DNA of 64,000 nucleotides from Staphylococcus sp. NAM3COL9 (GCF_001431205.1 NZ_LGPC01000016.1:448141-512140), one strand, 5' to 3'; positions 17,999-27,832 are shown, counted from the stretch's first letter. Notes: generated by a model not told the origin, from the sequence alone. Numbers and translations: made by a program.

Positions 17999-18012
17999 TG
18001 AAAACGTTTACA
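17999..18012. promoter_or_regulatory. Perfect cre site upstream of lactate permease
   Basis: TGAAAACGTTTACA matches the cre consensus fully and lies 66 bases upstream of the lctP start. A small palindrome TGATTTAATCA follows and might be a second operator. Confidence 0.7.
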
Positions 18013-18077
18013 ATAATTATGATTTAATCATCATATGACTGGATGATATTAATTTTGTAAGTTAGGGGTTAAAATAT

Positions 18078-19667
18078 ATGCTGTTATTAATTGCTTTAAG
18101 TGCAGTAATTGTACCGTTTATCTTTTTAGTGCTACTTCGTATGTCAGCTTTAAAAGGTATGATAATCAGTGCAATTGTTGTTACGTTATTGGGAATATTT
18201 GTTTGGGGTATGAAAGGTAATGTGGTAATTGCTTCATTATTACAAGGTACACATAAAACGTTTACGATTCTATATATCTTATTCGGTGCACTTGTATTAC
18301 TTAATACATTACGACAAACTGGGGCTGTAAATCGTATTAATGCAGGCTTCCAGAAAATATCTGGAGATATGCGTGTCCAAGTGATTATCGTCGCATTCTT
18401 ATTTGGTTCACTAATTGAAGGTGCATCTGGGTTTGGTACACCTGCAATGGTTACAGCACCATTAATGGTAGCTTTAGGTTTCAGACCAATGATTGCTGTA
18501 GTATCTGCATTAATCGCAGATAGCATTGCCGTATCATTCGGTGCGGTTGGTACGCCTGTGCTTGTAGGATTGAGTACATTGAAAGATGCTGACAGTGCAT
18601 TCTTCCAATCTACTGCTGAACGTATTACTACATTAGATTTATTAAGTGGTATTTTCATTCCAATTATTGTAATCATTACTTTAGTTGTTTTCTTTGGTAA
18701 GAAAAACAAATTGAAATCCATACTTGAAATGTTACCGTGGCTTGCTTTAATTGGCATTGTTTATGCTGGATCAGCATTTGCCTATGCATTTTTATTTGGC
18801 GCAGAGTTCGTTGCAATTTTAGGTTCACTAACTGGTCTTATAGTAGCAGTTGTAACTGCAAGTAAAGGTTGGTTATTGCCTAAGACTGAGTGGAAAGATG
18901 GATTAGATGACTCATACATAGCAGATGAATCTGAGCACTCAATGAGTTTACTTACTGCCTGGGCACCGTATTTAATGGTAGTTGTCTTATTACTACTAAC
19001 AAGAACGGTACCGTTTATTAAAGATTTCACAACAAATGTTTTAGATCTAACTTGGACTAATATAATGAATTTTGAAGAGATTTCATCAGAATGGCAAATA
19101 TTATATTCACCCGGAACTATCTTAATACTATCCGCAATATTTGCGATACTCATTCAGAAAAAACCATTTAAAGATATAGCTAAAGCTAGTGCAGAATCCT
19201 TGAGTACGATAAAAATAACTGGTATTACGCTTATTGCGACACTCGCAATGGTTCATGTGTTCATTAACTCTGGTATGAATACTAATGACTTAATTAGTAT
19301 GCCTGAATATATAGCTAATGCTATGTCAAAATATTTAGGTCCAATTTGGTTATTTGTTGCTCCGTTCTTAGGTGCCTTAGGTTCCTTTATTACAGGAAGC
19401 GCAACAGTATCAACACTTACGTTCTCACCAATTCAAATGAATATCGCAAACGCAATTGGTGCTGAGCCATTTACTGTATTAGCTGCACAAGTTATTGGTG
19501 GCGCTGCAGGTAATATGATTTGTGTTCATAATGTTGTTGCAGTGTGTGCCGTGGTAAATATGCCAGGTGAAGAAGGTAGCGTAATTAGAAAAACACTAGC
19601 GCCTGCCCTCCTATATTGTGCACTCGCTGGTATTAGTGCATATATCTTCACACTATTTTTCTTCTAA
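18078..19667 (+). CDS. lctP: L-lactate permease
   Basis: 529 residues with about twelve membrane helices; imports lactate with protons. It shows LctP family stretches: LFGSLIEGASGFGTPAMVTA (near 113), FGAVGTPVLVGLS (near 153), GALGSFITGSATVSTLTFSPIQ (near 435) and GGAAGNMICVHNVVAVCAVV (near 474). The start ATG has the ribosome site TTAGGGG. It is a monocistronic gene between a cre-containing promoter and a terminator at 19690. No lactate dehydrogenase is adjacent. Confidence 0.93.
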   Translation: MLLLIALSAVIVPFIFLVLLRMSALKGMIISAIVVTLLGIFVWGMKGNVVIASLLQGTHKTFTILYILFGALVLLNTLRQTGAVNRINAGFQKISGDMRVQVIIVAFLFGSLIEGASGFGTPAMVTAPLMVALGFRPMIAVVSALIADSIAVSFGAVGTPVLVGLSTLKDADSAFFQSTAERITTLDLLSGIFIPIIVIITLVVFFGKKNKLKSILEMLPWLALIGIVYAGSAFAYAFLFGAEFVAILGSLTGLIVAVVTASKGWLLPKTEWKDGLDDSYIADESEHSMSLLTAWAPYLMVVVLLLLTRTVPFIKDFTTNVLDLTWTNIMNFEEISSEWQILYSPGTILILSAIFAILIQKKPFKDIAKASAESLSTIKITGITLIATLAMVHVFINSGMNTNDLISMPEYIANAMSKYLGPIWLFVAPFLGALGSFITGSATVSTLTFSPIQMNIANAIGAEPFTVLAAQVIGGAAGNMICVHNVVAVCAVVNMPGEEGSVIRKTLAPALLYCALAGISAYIFTLFFF

Positions 19668-19689
19668 TTTATTTAGAACTTAATAAATA

Positions 19690-19729
19690 AAACAGACTAA
19701 GTGCTAAGCAAAGCATTTAGTCTGTTTTT
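19690..19729 (+). terminator. Terminator of lctP
   Basis: Stem AACAGACTAAGTGCT / AGCATTTAGTCTGTT followed by TTTTT, starting 23 bases after the stop. Confidence 0.85.
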
Positions 19730-19781
19730 ATATATTCTTTTTTAATGCTACAAATTCCATAAATTTATTCACTGATAAAAC

Positions 19782-20801
19782 TTATAATTTTATCATTACT
19801 TTAGATGAAAATTTTGAATTTCTAGCAATTTCAAACGCTTCTTTAAAGTCTTCAATACTATAAGTCTGTGTGACCACATTCTCTATTTTTTCATTTTCAT
19901 CTAAAACTTTTAATGCGTCTTCTATCTCACTATTAAATCTATAACAACCTCGATATGTTACTTGTTTTACATTGATTGTCCCTATATTAATAGAAGCTTT
20001 TTCATTTTCTATATTACCTACCTGAATGATTGTTCCTCCAATATTAACAGCTTTAAAAGCTGTTGTTACAGCTGGTGTTGCACCTGAACATTCTAATACC
20101 ACATCATAATAATCTGCTGGTACATCTTTATCTTTTATATTCAGTGTATCAATCTCCCCTAAGTCTTTAGCACGTTCCAGAGGTTCATTTAACATATCTG
20201 TAATCGTTACACTTTCTGCACCTACAGTATAAGCTGCACCTGCCGCAAGCAAACCAATGGGTCCTCCTCCAGAAACAAGTACTCTTTTTCCTTTAACACC
20301 TCCGGCCAAGTTAATTGCATGCATTCCTACACTTAGTGGTTCAGCTAATGCACCGCTCTTTAAAGATACATTTTGAGGTAATGGTAGTATTTGTGCTTTA
20401 TCTACTATCATTTTTTCAACCATGGCACCTTGTTTATGTGGTAAATATCTTGCTGATCCTAAGTATGAACCGTTTGGCCAAACCTCTGGATTATGAGGCA
20501 AACGTTCAATTTCCTCACCGTAAGTTGCTGGATGCACAGTTATTTTAGTGCCTTCAGGCAATGTTTGTCCTTTGTACTTCATTTCTTCAAGTAGGATACC
20601 ACTTAATTCATGACCAGGTATTAATGGTTCTCGTATCACTGCTGCTCCACTTATACCTTCAGATAAATAATGTAAATCCGAACCACAGATACCTACATAT
20701 TTCACTTCAATTAACACTTTATCTTGATTAATATTTTCATTAATTGCATCAATATCACGTATGACAATATCCTCTTTACCATTTATATATACAGCTTTCA
20801 T
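19782..20801 (-). CDS. Zinc-type alcohol dehydrogenase, probable L-idonate 5-dehydrogenase
   Basis: 339-residue medium-chain dehydrogenase. Catalytic zinc residues are present: Cys in YVGICGSDLHYLSEG and His-Glu in IPGHELSG. The Rossmann loop is VLVSGGGPIGLLAAGAA (near 170). The segment LGSARYLPHKQGAMVEKM matches IdnD-type enzymes. The four structural-zinc cysteines usual at about 95-110 are absent; the region reads PATYGEEIERLPHNPEVWP. It lies 21 bases downstream of a gluconate-type permease, so oxidation of L-idonate or a similar sugar acid is the best guess. Other polyol substrates remain possible. Confidence 0.78.
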   Translation of the reverse strand: MKAVYINGKEDIVIRDIDAINENINQDKVLIEVKYVGICGSDLHYLSEGISGAAVIREPLIPGHELSGILLEEMKYKGQTLPEGTKITVHPATYGEEIERLPHNPEVWPNGSYLGSARYLPHKQGAMVEKMIVDKAQILPLPQNVSLKSGALAEPLSVGMHAINLAGGVKGKRVLVSGGGPIGLLAAGAAYTVGAESVTITDMLNEPLERAKDLGEIDTLNIKDKDVPADYYDVVLECSGATPAVTTAFKAVNIGGTIIQVGNIENEKASINIGTINVKQVTYRGCYRFNSEIEDALKVLDENEKIENVVTQTYSIEDFKEAFEIARNSKFSSKVMIKL

Positions 20802-20822
20802 TTTTTACATACTCCTCTCCTG

Positions 20823-22184
20823 CTAAACAATCATATTTAAAATTAAAACAAACACTAATCCACACACGGATATAGCGGTTTCTAATAACGACCAAGTTAA
20901 AAATGTTTCCTTTATCGTTAAACCAAAGTACTCTTTAAAAATCCAAAAACCAGTGTCATTAACATGTGAAAAAATAATACTACCTGCACCAATAGCTAAA
21001 GTTACTAATGCTAAGTTAGCATCTGTCGCTTGTAGTAGCGGTAAGACGATTCCTGTAGTTGATATAGCGGCAACCGTTGCTGAACCTTGCGCAATACGTA
21101 GTAATGACGAAACAATCCACGCTAAGAGTATTGGAGACATACTCGAACCAACAAACATGTGCTCAATTGTTTTCCCAACACCGCCATCGATTAATATTTC
21201 TTTAAATGAACCACCTGCCCCTAAGATAAGTAACATCATCCCAATAGGAATAATTCCAGATTTTGCACTTTCCATAATCTCATTCATATTTCTATTCCGG
21301 CGTACACCCATTGAATATATTGCAAAAAGTAATGATATTAGCATTGCAATTGGTGCATTACCGATAAAGTAAGTAATACTTTCAAACTGATTTGTCGCAC
21401 TATCTTGGTGTCCTGTAACCATTTGGACAATTGTCGCAAATAACATCAAAATAACAGGTAATAATGCAGTAAGTACACTAATGCCAAATCCTGGACGATA
21501 TTTTTCTTCAATAGATACCTGAGAAATTATATTTGTCATATCTACTTTTTTAGTGAACGCACTTGGTGATAATTTAGGTAACATTTTCACAAGCAAACCA
21601 CCAACAATAGCAACTGTAGGTATGGCTATAATCATGCCATAAAGTAGCACTTGCCCTAAGTTAGCATTTAATTCTTTTGCTATGACAACTGGTCCTGGAT
21701 GAGGTGGTAAAAAGCCATGTGTCACTGATAATGCAATAGCCATTGGTATACCAATAGTCATATGTGATACGCCTAAACGCTTAGAAATTGTGAACGCTAA
21801 TGGTATTAATAATACAAGCCCTACCTCAAAAAATAATGCAATACCAATAATAAATGACGCTAAAATCATCGCCCATTTGATATATTTCTCTCCAAATTTA
21901 TCTATAAGTGTATCCGCAATTCTATTTGCTCCTCCTCCATCAGCAAGTAGTTTACCTAAAATTGCGCCTAAACCGAATATAATTGCTACACTTCCTAAAG
22001 TACTACCCATACCTGTTTCAACTGTTTCAACTATTTCATTTAATGGCATACCTAAGATAATACCAGTAAAAATGGATGTCACAATTAAAGATATAAATGC
22101 ATTAATTTTAAATTTAATAATTAAAATTAATAGTACGATGACGCCTAATACAACACTGATTAATGGCCAAAATTCCCCAAACAC
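20823..22184 (-). CDS. GntP-family gluconate/sugar-acid permease
   Basis: 453 residues, about twelve membrane segments. Family motifs include GLGAILGKLLADGGGANRIADTLI (near 71), SVTHGFLPPHPGPVVIAKEL (near 153) and AIGAGSIIFSHVNDTGFWIFKEYF near the C-terminus. It imports gluconate, idonate or related aldonates by proton symport. It is first gene of a two-gene operon with the dehydrogenase and divergent from an IclR regulator. A paralogue lies at 33977. Confidence 0.88.
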   Translation of the reverse strand: MFGEFWPLISVVLGVIVLLILIIKFKINAFISLIVTSIFTGIILGMPLNEIVETVETGMGSTLGSVAIIFGLGAILGKLLADGGGANRIADTLIDKFGEKYIKWAMILASFIIGIALFFEVGLVLLIPLAFTISKRLGVSHMTIGIPMAIALSVTHGFLPPHPGPVVIAKELNANLGQVLLYGMIIAIPTVAIVGGLLVKMLPKLSPSAFTKKVDMTNIISQVSIEEKYRPGFGISVLTALLPVILMLFATIVQMVTGHQDSATNQFESITYFIGNAPIAMLISLLFAIYSMGVRRNRNMNEIMESAKSGIIPIGMMLLILGAGGSFKEILIDGGVGKTIEHMFVGSSMSPILLAWIVSSLLRIAQGSATVAAISTTGIVLPLLQATDANLALVTLAIGAGSIIFSHVNDTGFWIFKEYFGLTIKETFLTWSLLETAISVCGLVFVLILNMIV

Positions 22185-22260
22185 ATCAACACGCCCCTTT
22201 TATTATTAAAAACATATTCACTTACAAATATAAATTTTAAGTTTTATGTTTATTCCACAT

Positions 22261-22325
22261 TATGAAATGGTATATCATATAAAGGAATTATTTATTAGTA
22301 TAAAGTGCAAATGAAATCGCTGTCA
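22261..22325. promoter_or_regulatory. Divergent control region gntP / iclR with weak cre
   Basis: A near-palindrome ATGGTATATCAT lies at about 22266-22277, and TGAAATCGCTGTCA at 22312-22325 matches 12 of 14 cre positions. Both sit between the divergent permease and IclR genes, so one or both may bind IclR or CcpA. Low certainty. Confidence 0.3.
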
Positions 22326-22342
22326 ATTAAAGGAGGAAGATT

Positions 22343-23098
22343 ATGTCAAATGTCCAGTCTATCGATCGTGCATTAAATTTATTAGGATTAATATCTAAAC
22401 ATAGCCCGGTTTCACTTAATGAACTAGTTAAATTAAGCAATTTATCAAAAACAACAGTACACCGATTAGTAAAATCTCTCGTTGATAATCATTACGTAAA
22501 ACAAAATTCTTTAACACATCAATACGAATTAACTTACAAATTATTTCAATTAGGTTATTCAAGTATTCAAAACATCGATTACTTAAACATTGCTAAAAGT
22601 TTAATTAGCAAATTATCTATAGAGGTATCCGAAACATGTCATTTAGTTCTCGAAGATAGCAATGAAATTTTATATATCGAAAAATTTATACCTAACAACA
22701 CTGTCTATGCTATGGCCTCAAAAATAGGACAACGAGCACCAATGTATTCCACTGCTGTGGGGAAAGCTATTTTATCTACTTATAGTGATGAATCTATTCG
22801 AGCTGTGTGGGATAGTTCTAATATTGAAAGTTATACTGAACAAACCATTACGGATTTTGAAGTTCTTATGAAAGAAATAGAATCTATTCGTAATCAAGGC
22901 TATGCAGAAGATAATGAAGAAAATGAAAAAGGGATTTTTTGTGTTGGTACTTACTTTGTTAACTATAAGAATGAAGTTCAAGGTGCAATAAGCTTATCCT
23001 TTTCAACGTCTCAACTAAATAAAAAAGCATTTTTTATTGATAAGTTAAAATCAACTGCAAATGATATTTCAAAACACCTAGGATATTCAAAATATTAA
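22343..23098 (+). CDS. IclR-family transcriptional regulator
   Basis: 251 residues. An N-terminal winged helix (about 5-65, LNELVKLSNLSKTTVHRLVKSL) is joined to an IclR effector domain with MASKIGQRAPMYSTAVGKAIL (near 127) and the end motif VQGAISLSFSTSQ. The start follows AAAGGAGGAAGATT. It is transcribed away from the gluconate-type permease and dehydrogenase, so it probably controls them in response to a sugar acid. Confidence 0.85.
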   Translation: MSNVQSIDRALNLLGLISKHSPVSLNELVKLSNLSKTTVHRLVKSLVDNHYVKQNSLTHQYELTYKLFQLGYSSIQNIDYLNIAKSLISKLSIEVSETCHLVLEDSNEILYIEKFIPNNTVYAMASKIGQRAPMYSTAVGKAILSTYSDESIRAVWDSSNIESYTEQTITDFEVLMKEIESIRNQGYAEDNEENEKGIFCVGTYFVNYKNEVQGAISLSFSTSQLNKKAFFIDKLKSTANDISKHLGYSKY

Positions 23099-23223
23099 AG
23101 TGTATTTTTACTTTATAACTTCGTTATATTATCATACTCTCTAATATTTTGATAAAGTACAATTAACTTATTAATTAAATTTATTTGCTAAGCTAAACAA
23201 TGGGATTGGATGGGGATCTACAA

Positions 23224-23883
23224 ATGAAATTTAAAAACGTTACGTTATTAACCTCTGAGTTGGAAGAAACTTTGCAGTTTTACGAAGAAATATTAGAGTG
23301 TCCTGTTCAAGTTATTGATCAAGATGCTTTTATTGTTCAAATTGGGGAAACTCAATTAAATTTTCAAAAATCTAAAGAAATCAATCAACCGTTTTATCAC
23401 TTTGCAATAGACATTCCTTACAATCATTTTTATGATATGAAACAATACTATCAAAACATTTTATTTTTATTGATGGAAAATGGTCAACATACAACTTACT
23501 TTGAATCTTTCGTTGCACATTCACTTTATTTTAATGATCCTTCAGGTAATATCGTCGAACTCATTGCAAGGGTATCTAATATGACAGATGAGCCTGAATT
23601 TTCAAGAATTAGTGAAGTCGGATTTGTATGTAATGAGCTAGATGATGTATATCAAGCTTTAACCAATCAGCATCTTACAATACATGAAGGATGTTCATTT
23701 TCTCCAGACGCTTTAAATTTCATGTGCGATAAAAATGATGAGAGTTATATTTTATTAACACCTGAACATAAAAAATGGCTTTTTTCTGATAAAGCATCTA
23801 CTGCATTCCCGATAGCTATTGAAACACAAGACTTCAAATTAACTTATGACGACAAACATCAATGGTCTTTAGTATCTTTATAA
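23224..23883 (+). CDS. VOC (glyoxalase/dioxygenase) superfamily protein
   Basis: 219 residues made of two VOC-like modules. The first (about 1-120) is well conserved: FKNVTLLTSELEETLQFYEE, YHFAIDIP with a possible metal His, and HSLYFNDPSGNIVELIAR with a possible His/Glu pair. The second (about 128-200) begins ISEVGFVCNELDDVYQAL but is degenerate. The start ATG at 23224 follows GGGGAT. It is 125 bases after the IclR gene with no clear terminator between, so cotranscription is possible. No substrate can be named. Confidence 0.7.
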   Translation: MKFKNVTLLTSELEETLQFYEEILECPVQVIDQDAFIVQIGETQLNFQKSKEINQPFYHFAIDIPYNHFYDMKQYYQNILFLLMENGQHTTYFESFVAHSLYFNDPSGNIVELIARVSNMTDEPEFSRISEVGFVCNELDDVYQALTNQHLTIHEGCSFSPDALNFMCDKNDESYILLTPEHKKWLFSDKASTAFPIAIETQDFKLTYDDKHQWSLVSL

Positions 23884-23894
23884 ATTTATACATA

Positions 23895-23943
23895 AAAAGG
23901 ATGGAAGCGAGACATTATTTATGTCACACACCCATCCTTTTTT
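23895..23943. terminator. Bidirectional terminator hairpin
   Basis: Stem AAAAAGGATGG / CCATCCTTTTTT between the convergent VOC and FMN-reductase genes. The loop region GAGACATTATTTATGTC is shared in pattern with hairpins at 28531 and 39526. Confidence 0.85.
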
Positions 23944-23953
23944 ATTCAAAATC

Positions 23954-24493
23954 TTATTCTCTGACTTGTGATTTGTCACTGACAAACTTTTTTAATGTTT
24001 TATCTAATCCTTCTTTTGCTTCTTGATCATAATCATAAGTGCCGTCTTCATTCGAAGTGATGTGTTTATCTAATATAAATCTACCTTTGTGAATTGTGTC
24101 CGCACCTAATTCTTTAATCACTGGGTCTAAACTATATTGAATTGCTAATACATGCGCAAAGGTTCCGCCTAATGCTAATGGCAATACTGTCTTACCTGTA
24201 AAAGCACCTCTTGGCAATAAATCTAAATACGTTTTAACAATGCCTGAATAAGCTGCTTTAAATACAGGAGATATGATAATAATACCATCTGCATTTTCTA
24301 TTGTTTTATGCGTTTCATTAATAGACGCATTAGAAAAATCCGCTGTAATCAACGCTTCTGCGTCTAATTGATGAACGTGTACAACCTCTGTATCAATACC
24401 TTCATCTTCTAGATATTTTTCAGCATACTCAACAATACCTGTTAACCGAGATTGTAATTTATTTCCACCTGCAATGATTGCTACACTACCCAT
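23954..24493 (-). CDS. NAD(P)H-dependent FMN reductase (SsuE/MsuE-like)
   Basis: 179-residue flavodoxin-like reductase. The N-terminus SVAIIAGGNKLQSRLTG is the phosphate-binding strand-loop, and ADGIIIISPVFKAAYSGIVKTYLDLLP is the family hallmark for the FMN site. It probably supplies reduced FMN to the two-component monooxygenase encoded 114 bases upstream on the same strand. Sulfonate, sulfone or aromatic substrates are possible, but the sequence does not decide. Confidence 0.85.
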   Translation of the reverse strand: MGSVAIIAGGNKLQSRLTGIVEYAEKYLEDEGIDTEVVHVHQLDAEALITADFSNASINETHKTIENADGIIIISPVFKAAYSGIVKTYLDLLPRGAFTGKTVLPLALGGTFAHVLAIQYSLDPVIKELGADTIHKGRFILDKHITSNEDGTYDYDQEAKEGLDKTLKKFVSDKSQVRE

Positions 24494-24607
24494 CTATAAT
24501 GTCCCCCTTTATTTATTCAAACTGCTTGTATTTTCTCAGACACATGACAGACGCTCAATTTTCAAAAAACAAATATGCTATTATTGTGGCCTTTGTCTCT
24601 ATCGAAT

Positions 24608-26017
24608 TTAATTTTCTGCTGTACTATAACGATATTGCTTATTTAATTGCGGTTTATATTGTGAACCTGGATGAGTAGAGCTTAAATACTTTTTACCTTT
24701 ACCAAATATATTTTCTCTAAGTGTTGTATTTTCTTCAGCATAATCTTTACGATAAACACCACGTTCTTGTAATATTGGAACAACTTTTTCTATGAAATCT
24801 TCATATGAATTCGGTATTGTTCCATACGCAATATTAAATCCATCTACATCAGAAACTTCAACCCAATGCTCTATTTCATCAGCAATTTGCGTAGGTGTAC
24901 CGACAAAGCGGACTGAGCCAATACCCAAGCCATGATGCTTAATTGCTTCTTTCAACGTCCATTTACGTGTTGGATCTTTCGCATAAATATCTAACAAGCT
25001 TTGAATCGCATCTGTTTCAATATCTACTAAATATTGCTCTGGATCAAATTGAGAAAAGTCTATGCCTGTGTGTCCGCTTAATAAAGCAGCAGTTCCTTCA
25101 TAAGTGATATGTTGGATTAACTCTTGATGTAATTGTTCTGCTTCTTCTACCGTATCACCAATAACAGGAACAATCATAGTAAATACCTTTAAATCTTCTT
25201 TGTTTCTGCCTTGTTGTGTTGCTCTAGAGCGAATGTCAGTTACATCATTAGCCAAGCCTTGAAGTGAGTGGTTCACGACAAAGATTGCTTCTGCATGCTT
25301 ACCTGCGAAGTTACGCCCTTTATCTGAAGCACCTGCTTGGAATAATACTGGTGTACGTTGTGGAGATGGCTCTACAATATGTGGTCCAGGGATATTAAAG
25401 AAACGCCCTCTGTGATTAATTAAATGTACTTTATCAGGATCTGCATACGTGTTGGTAGATTTATCTTTTACGACTGCATCATCTTCCCAACTGCTTTCCC
25501 ACAATTTATACGTTACATCCAAAAATTCATCTGCACGATCGTATCTTGTTTCTTTAGGCATACGTTCTGTTAATCCTAAATTTTCTGCTTCACTTCCTAG
25601 ATAAGATGTCACAACGTTCCAACCAATACGGCCGTGTGTTAAATGATCTAATGTAGAAAATTTTCTCGCAATATCATATGGTTGAAAATAAGTCGTAGAT
25701 ACAGTGGGTGTAAATCCTACGTGTTCTGTTGCTTGCGCCATAGCAGAGATCACTAATAAAGGGTCATGATCTGGGACTTGAACGGCATGTTGTACAGCTG
25801 TTTTATAATCATTGCCATATTCACTATATGTTCCTAATACATCAGCGATAAATAGTGAATCGAACTTTCCTTTTTCAAAAAGCTTGGCAAGCTTCACCCA
25901 ATAATCGATGGTGCCATGTTGTGCTCCTTCATGTTTATCATGTTTCCAAAGACCAATTGCATGGGGTGCTGGTGAGTTCTGAATAAAGCCATTGAAATGT
26001 ATTTGTTTTTTCCCCAT
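24608..26017 (-). CDS. LLM-class FMN-dependent monooxygenase (NtaA/SnaA/DszA family)
   Basis: 469 residues, a luciferase-like barrel of the nitrilotriacetate/dibenzothiophene-sulfone monooxygenase group. The motifs FDSLFIADVLGTYSEYG (near 54), DHLTHGRIGWNVVTSYLGSE (near 125), FNIPGPHIVEPSPQRTPVLF (near 205) and GNDYKTAVQHAVQVPDHDP are characteristic. It needs reduced FMN from a partner reductase, which is the next gene. The ribosome site is TAGGAGG. The substrate is unknown; sulphur or nitrogen scavenging is typical of the family. Confidence 0.85.
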   Translation of the reverse strand: MGKKQIHFNGFIQNSPAPHAIGLWKHDKHEGAQHGTIDYWVKLAKLFEKGKFDSLFIADVLGTYSEYGNDYKTAVQHAVQVPDHDPLLVISAMAQATEHVGFTPTVSTTYFQPYDIARKFSTLDHLTHGRIGWNVVTSYLGSEAENLGLTERMPKETRYDRADEFLDVTYKLWESSWEDDAVVKDKSTNTYADPDKVHLINHRGRFFNIPGPHIVEPSPQRTPVLFQAGASDKGRNFAGKHAEAIFVVNHSLQGLANDVTDIRSRATQQGRNKEDLKVFTMIVPVIGDTVEEAEQLHQELIQHITYEGTAALLSGHTGIDFSQFDPEQYLVDIETDAIQSLLDIYAKDPTRKWTLKEAIKHHGLGIGSVRFVGTPTQIADEIEHWVEVSDVDGFNIAYGTIPNSYEDFIEKVVPILQERGVYRKDYAEENTTLRENIFGKGKKYLSSTHPGSQYKPQLNKQYRYSTAEN

Positions 26018-26122
26018 TGTTATTACCTCCTATGAGTTTAAGTAATGCCTACGCTTATATTTCATGGTTGCGCTGTCATTTTTATATTAATTCAATATAT
26101 TTAATCGGATATTAGTTGAAAA

Positions 26123-27832
26123 TTATTTTTCAATTGTACTCAAATCTCCAGCTGGCAAATCTAATTCCCATGCTTTTAAGACACGACGCATAATTTTACC
26201 AAAACTTGTTTTTGGTAATTTATCCATAAAATCAATTTCTCTTGGGGCGGCATGTGCAGCTAAACCCGTCTTAACAAATTGTCTTATTTCAACTTTGAGT
26301 TCGTCTGTTTTTTCTATACCTTCACGCAATGTGACATACGCTTTGATAATTTCGCCTCTTACTTCATCAGGGATGCCAATAACACCTGCCTCAGCAATCG
26401 CTGGATGTTCTACAAGTTTAGATTCAACTTCAAACGGCCCTACTCTTTCGCCTGATGTCATAATCACATCATCTACTCTACTTTTGAAGAAAAAGTAATT
26501 GTCTTCATCACGATATGCTGAATCCCCAGAAATATACCAACCATTCACAAAATACGAATTGAATTTTTCTTCGTTTTTCCAAATTTCTCTCATCATAGAA
26601 GGCCACCCTGCTTTTAACGCTAAATTACCTAATGTATTAGGAGGTACTTCATTTCCTTCATCATCGACAATACTTGCAGTAATGCCCGGTAATGGTTTAC
26701 CCATAGAACCTAATTTAATTGTCTGACTTGGATAATTAACAATCATTAATCCACCCGTTTCTGTCATCCACCAAGTATCTAGTATACGTCTGCCATATAC
26801 TTCATTGCCCCAACGAATCACTTCTGGGTTTAAAGGTTCACCGACTGACAAGATACTTCTTAACGTTGACAAATCATATTGCTTAGTGAATGTCTCTCCT
26901 TTACTCATCAACATACGTAAGGCTGTAGGTGCGGTATACCATAATGTGACCTTATATTTTTCTATCATTTCATACCATAACTCCGGAGAGAATCTTCCAC
27001 CTATGACACAATTCGTCACGCCGTGAAGCCATGGACTAAAAATGCCATAGGATGAACCTGTTACCCATGCTGGATCTCCTGTACACCAATAAATATCATC
27101 TTCCTGTAAATCTAGTACATATTTTCCTGTAATGTAATGCACAATCATCGCATCCTGTGCATGTAATACTCCTTTAGGTTGTCCAGTTGAACCAGACGTA
27201 TAGTGCAGCACAAGTGGATCTTCACGATTTAGCCATTCAATGTCGAAGCTATCACTCGCATGCTTGAACGCTTTATGAAAATTAACATGTTCTGACGATA
27301 CATTTTCACCCACTACTATAATCGTTTCTAAGTCTGGTAATTTTGAGTAAGGTACACGAGGTAATAAATCTTCAGTAGTAACTAAGACTTTAGCGTCTGC
27401 ATTACTTAAACGTTCTTCTACTGCTTGATCCATAAATGCTTCGAATAATGGTCCACATATTGCTCCAGTTTTTAAAATACCTAAGAATGAAAAATAAAGT
27501 TCTGGCATCCTAGGCATATACACAAACACTCTATCGCCTTTTTCTACGTTAGCTTCTGTCTTTAATAGATTCGCTACTTTATTTGAAGCTAGCTTTAAAT
27601 CTTCGAAAGTAAAAGATGCTTCTTGTGCACTATCTTTGTAATTCAAGGCAATTTTTTGCCCTTTACCGTTATCTACGTGACGGTCTATACATTCATATGC
27701 CATATTTACTTTTCCTGTTTCATACCAAGAAAATGCTTTTTCTGCTCCTTTCCAATCAAAGTTATTATATGTATGTTCATAATCTTGAAGATTAAAGTTT
27801 CCTTTTTCACCTTTTAATATTTCAGTTGTCAT
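26123..27832 (-). CDS. acsA: Acetyl-coenzyme A synthetase
   Basis: 569 residues, the length of the short Bacillus-type AcsA. It activates acetate to acetyl-CoA through acetyl-AMP. AMP-binding motif HYTSGSTGQPKGVLHAQDAM near 212, DTWWMTETGGLMIVNYP near 347 and YISGDSAYRDEDNYFFFKSR near 435 are present. The C-terminal PKTSFGKIMRRVLKAW contains the lysine that is acetylated for control in relatives. The acuABC genes that often adjoin acsA are not next to it here. A cre-like site lies upstream, consistent with induction when glucose is exhausted. Confidence 0.94.
   Translation of the reverse strand: MTTEILKGEKGNFNLQDYEHTYNNFDWKGAEKAFSWYETGKVNMAYECIDRHVDNGKGQKIALNYKDSAQEASFTFEDLKLASNKVANLLKTEANVEKGDRVFVYMPRMPELYFSFLGILKTGAICGPLFEAFMDQAVEERLSNADAKVLVTTEDLLPRVPYSKLPDLETIIVVGENVSSEHVNFHKAFKHASDSFDIEWLNREDPLVLHYTSGSTGQPKGVLHAQDAMIVHYITGKYVLDLQEDDIYWCTGDPAWVTGSSYGIFSPWLHGVTNCVIGGRFSPELWYEMIEKYKVTLWYTAPTALRMLMSKGETFTKQYDLSTLRSILSVGEPLNPEVIRWGNEVYGRRILDTWWMTETGGLMIVNYPSQTIKLGSMGKPLPGITASIVDDEGNEVPPNTLGNLALKAGWPSMMREIWKNEEKFNSYFVNGWYISGDSAYRDEDNYFFFKSRVDDVIMTSGERVGPFEVESKLVEHPAIAEAGVIGIPDEVRGEIIKAYVTLREGIEKTDELKVEIRQFVKTGLAAHAAPREIDFMDKLPKTSFGKIMRRVLKAWELDLPAGDLSTIEK

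Noticed and set aside
18062..18757. 231-codon minus-strand frame antisense to lctP
   Set aside because: Shadow frame of lctP. The product is low-complexity Asn/Ile/Thr sequence with no domain, while the lctP frame is clearly conserved.
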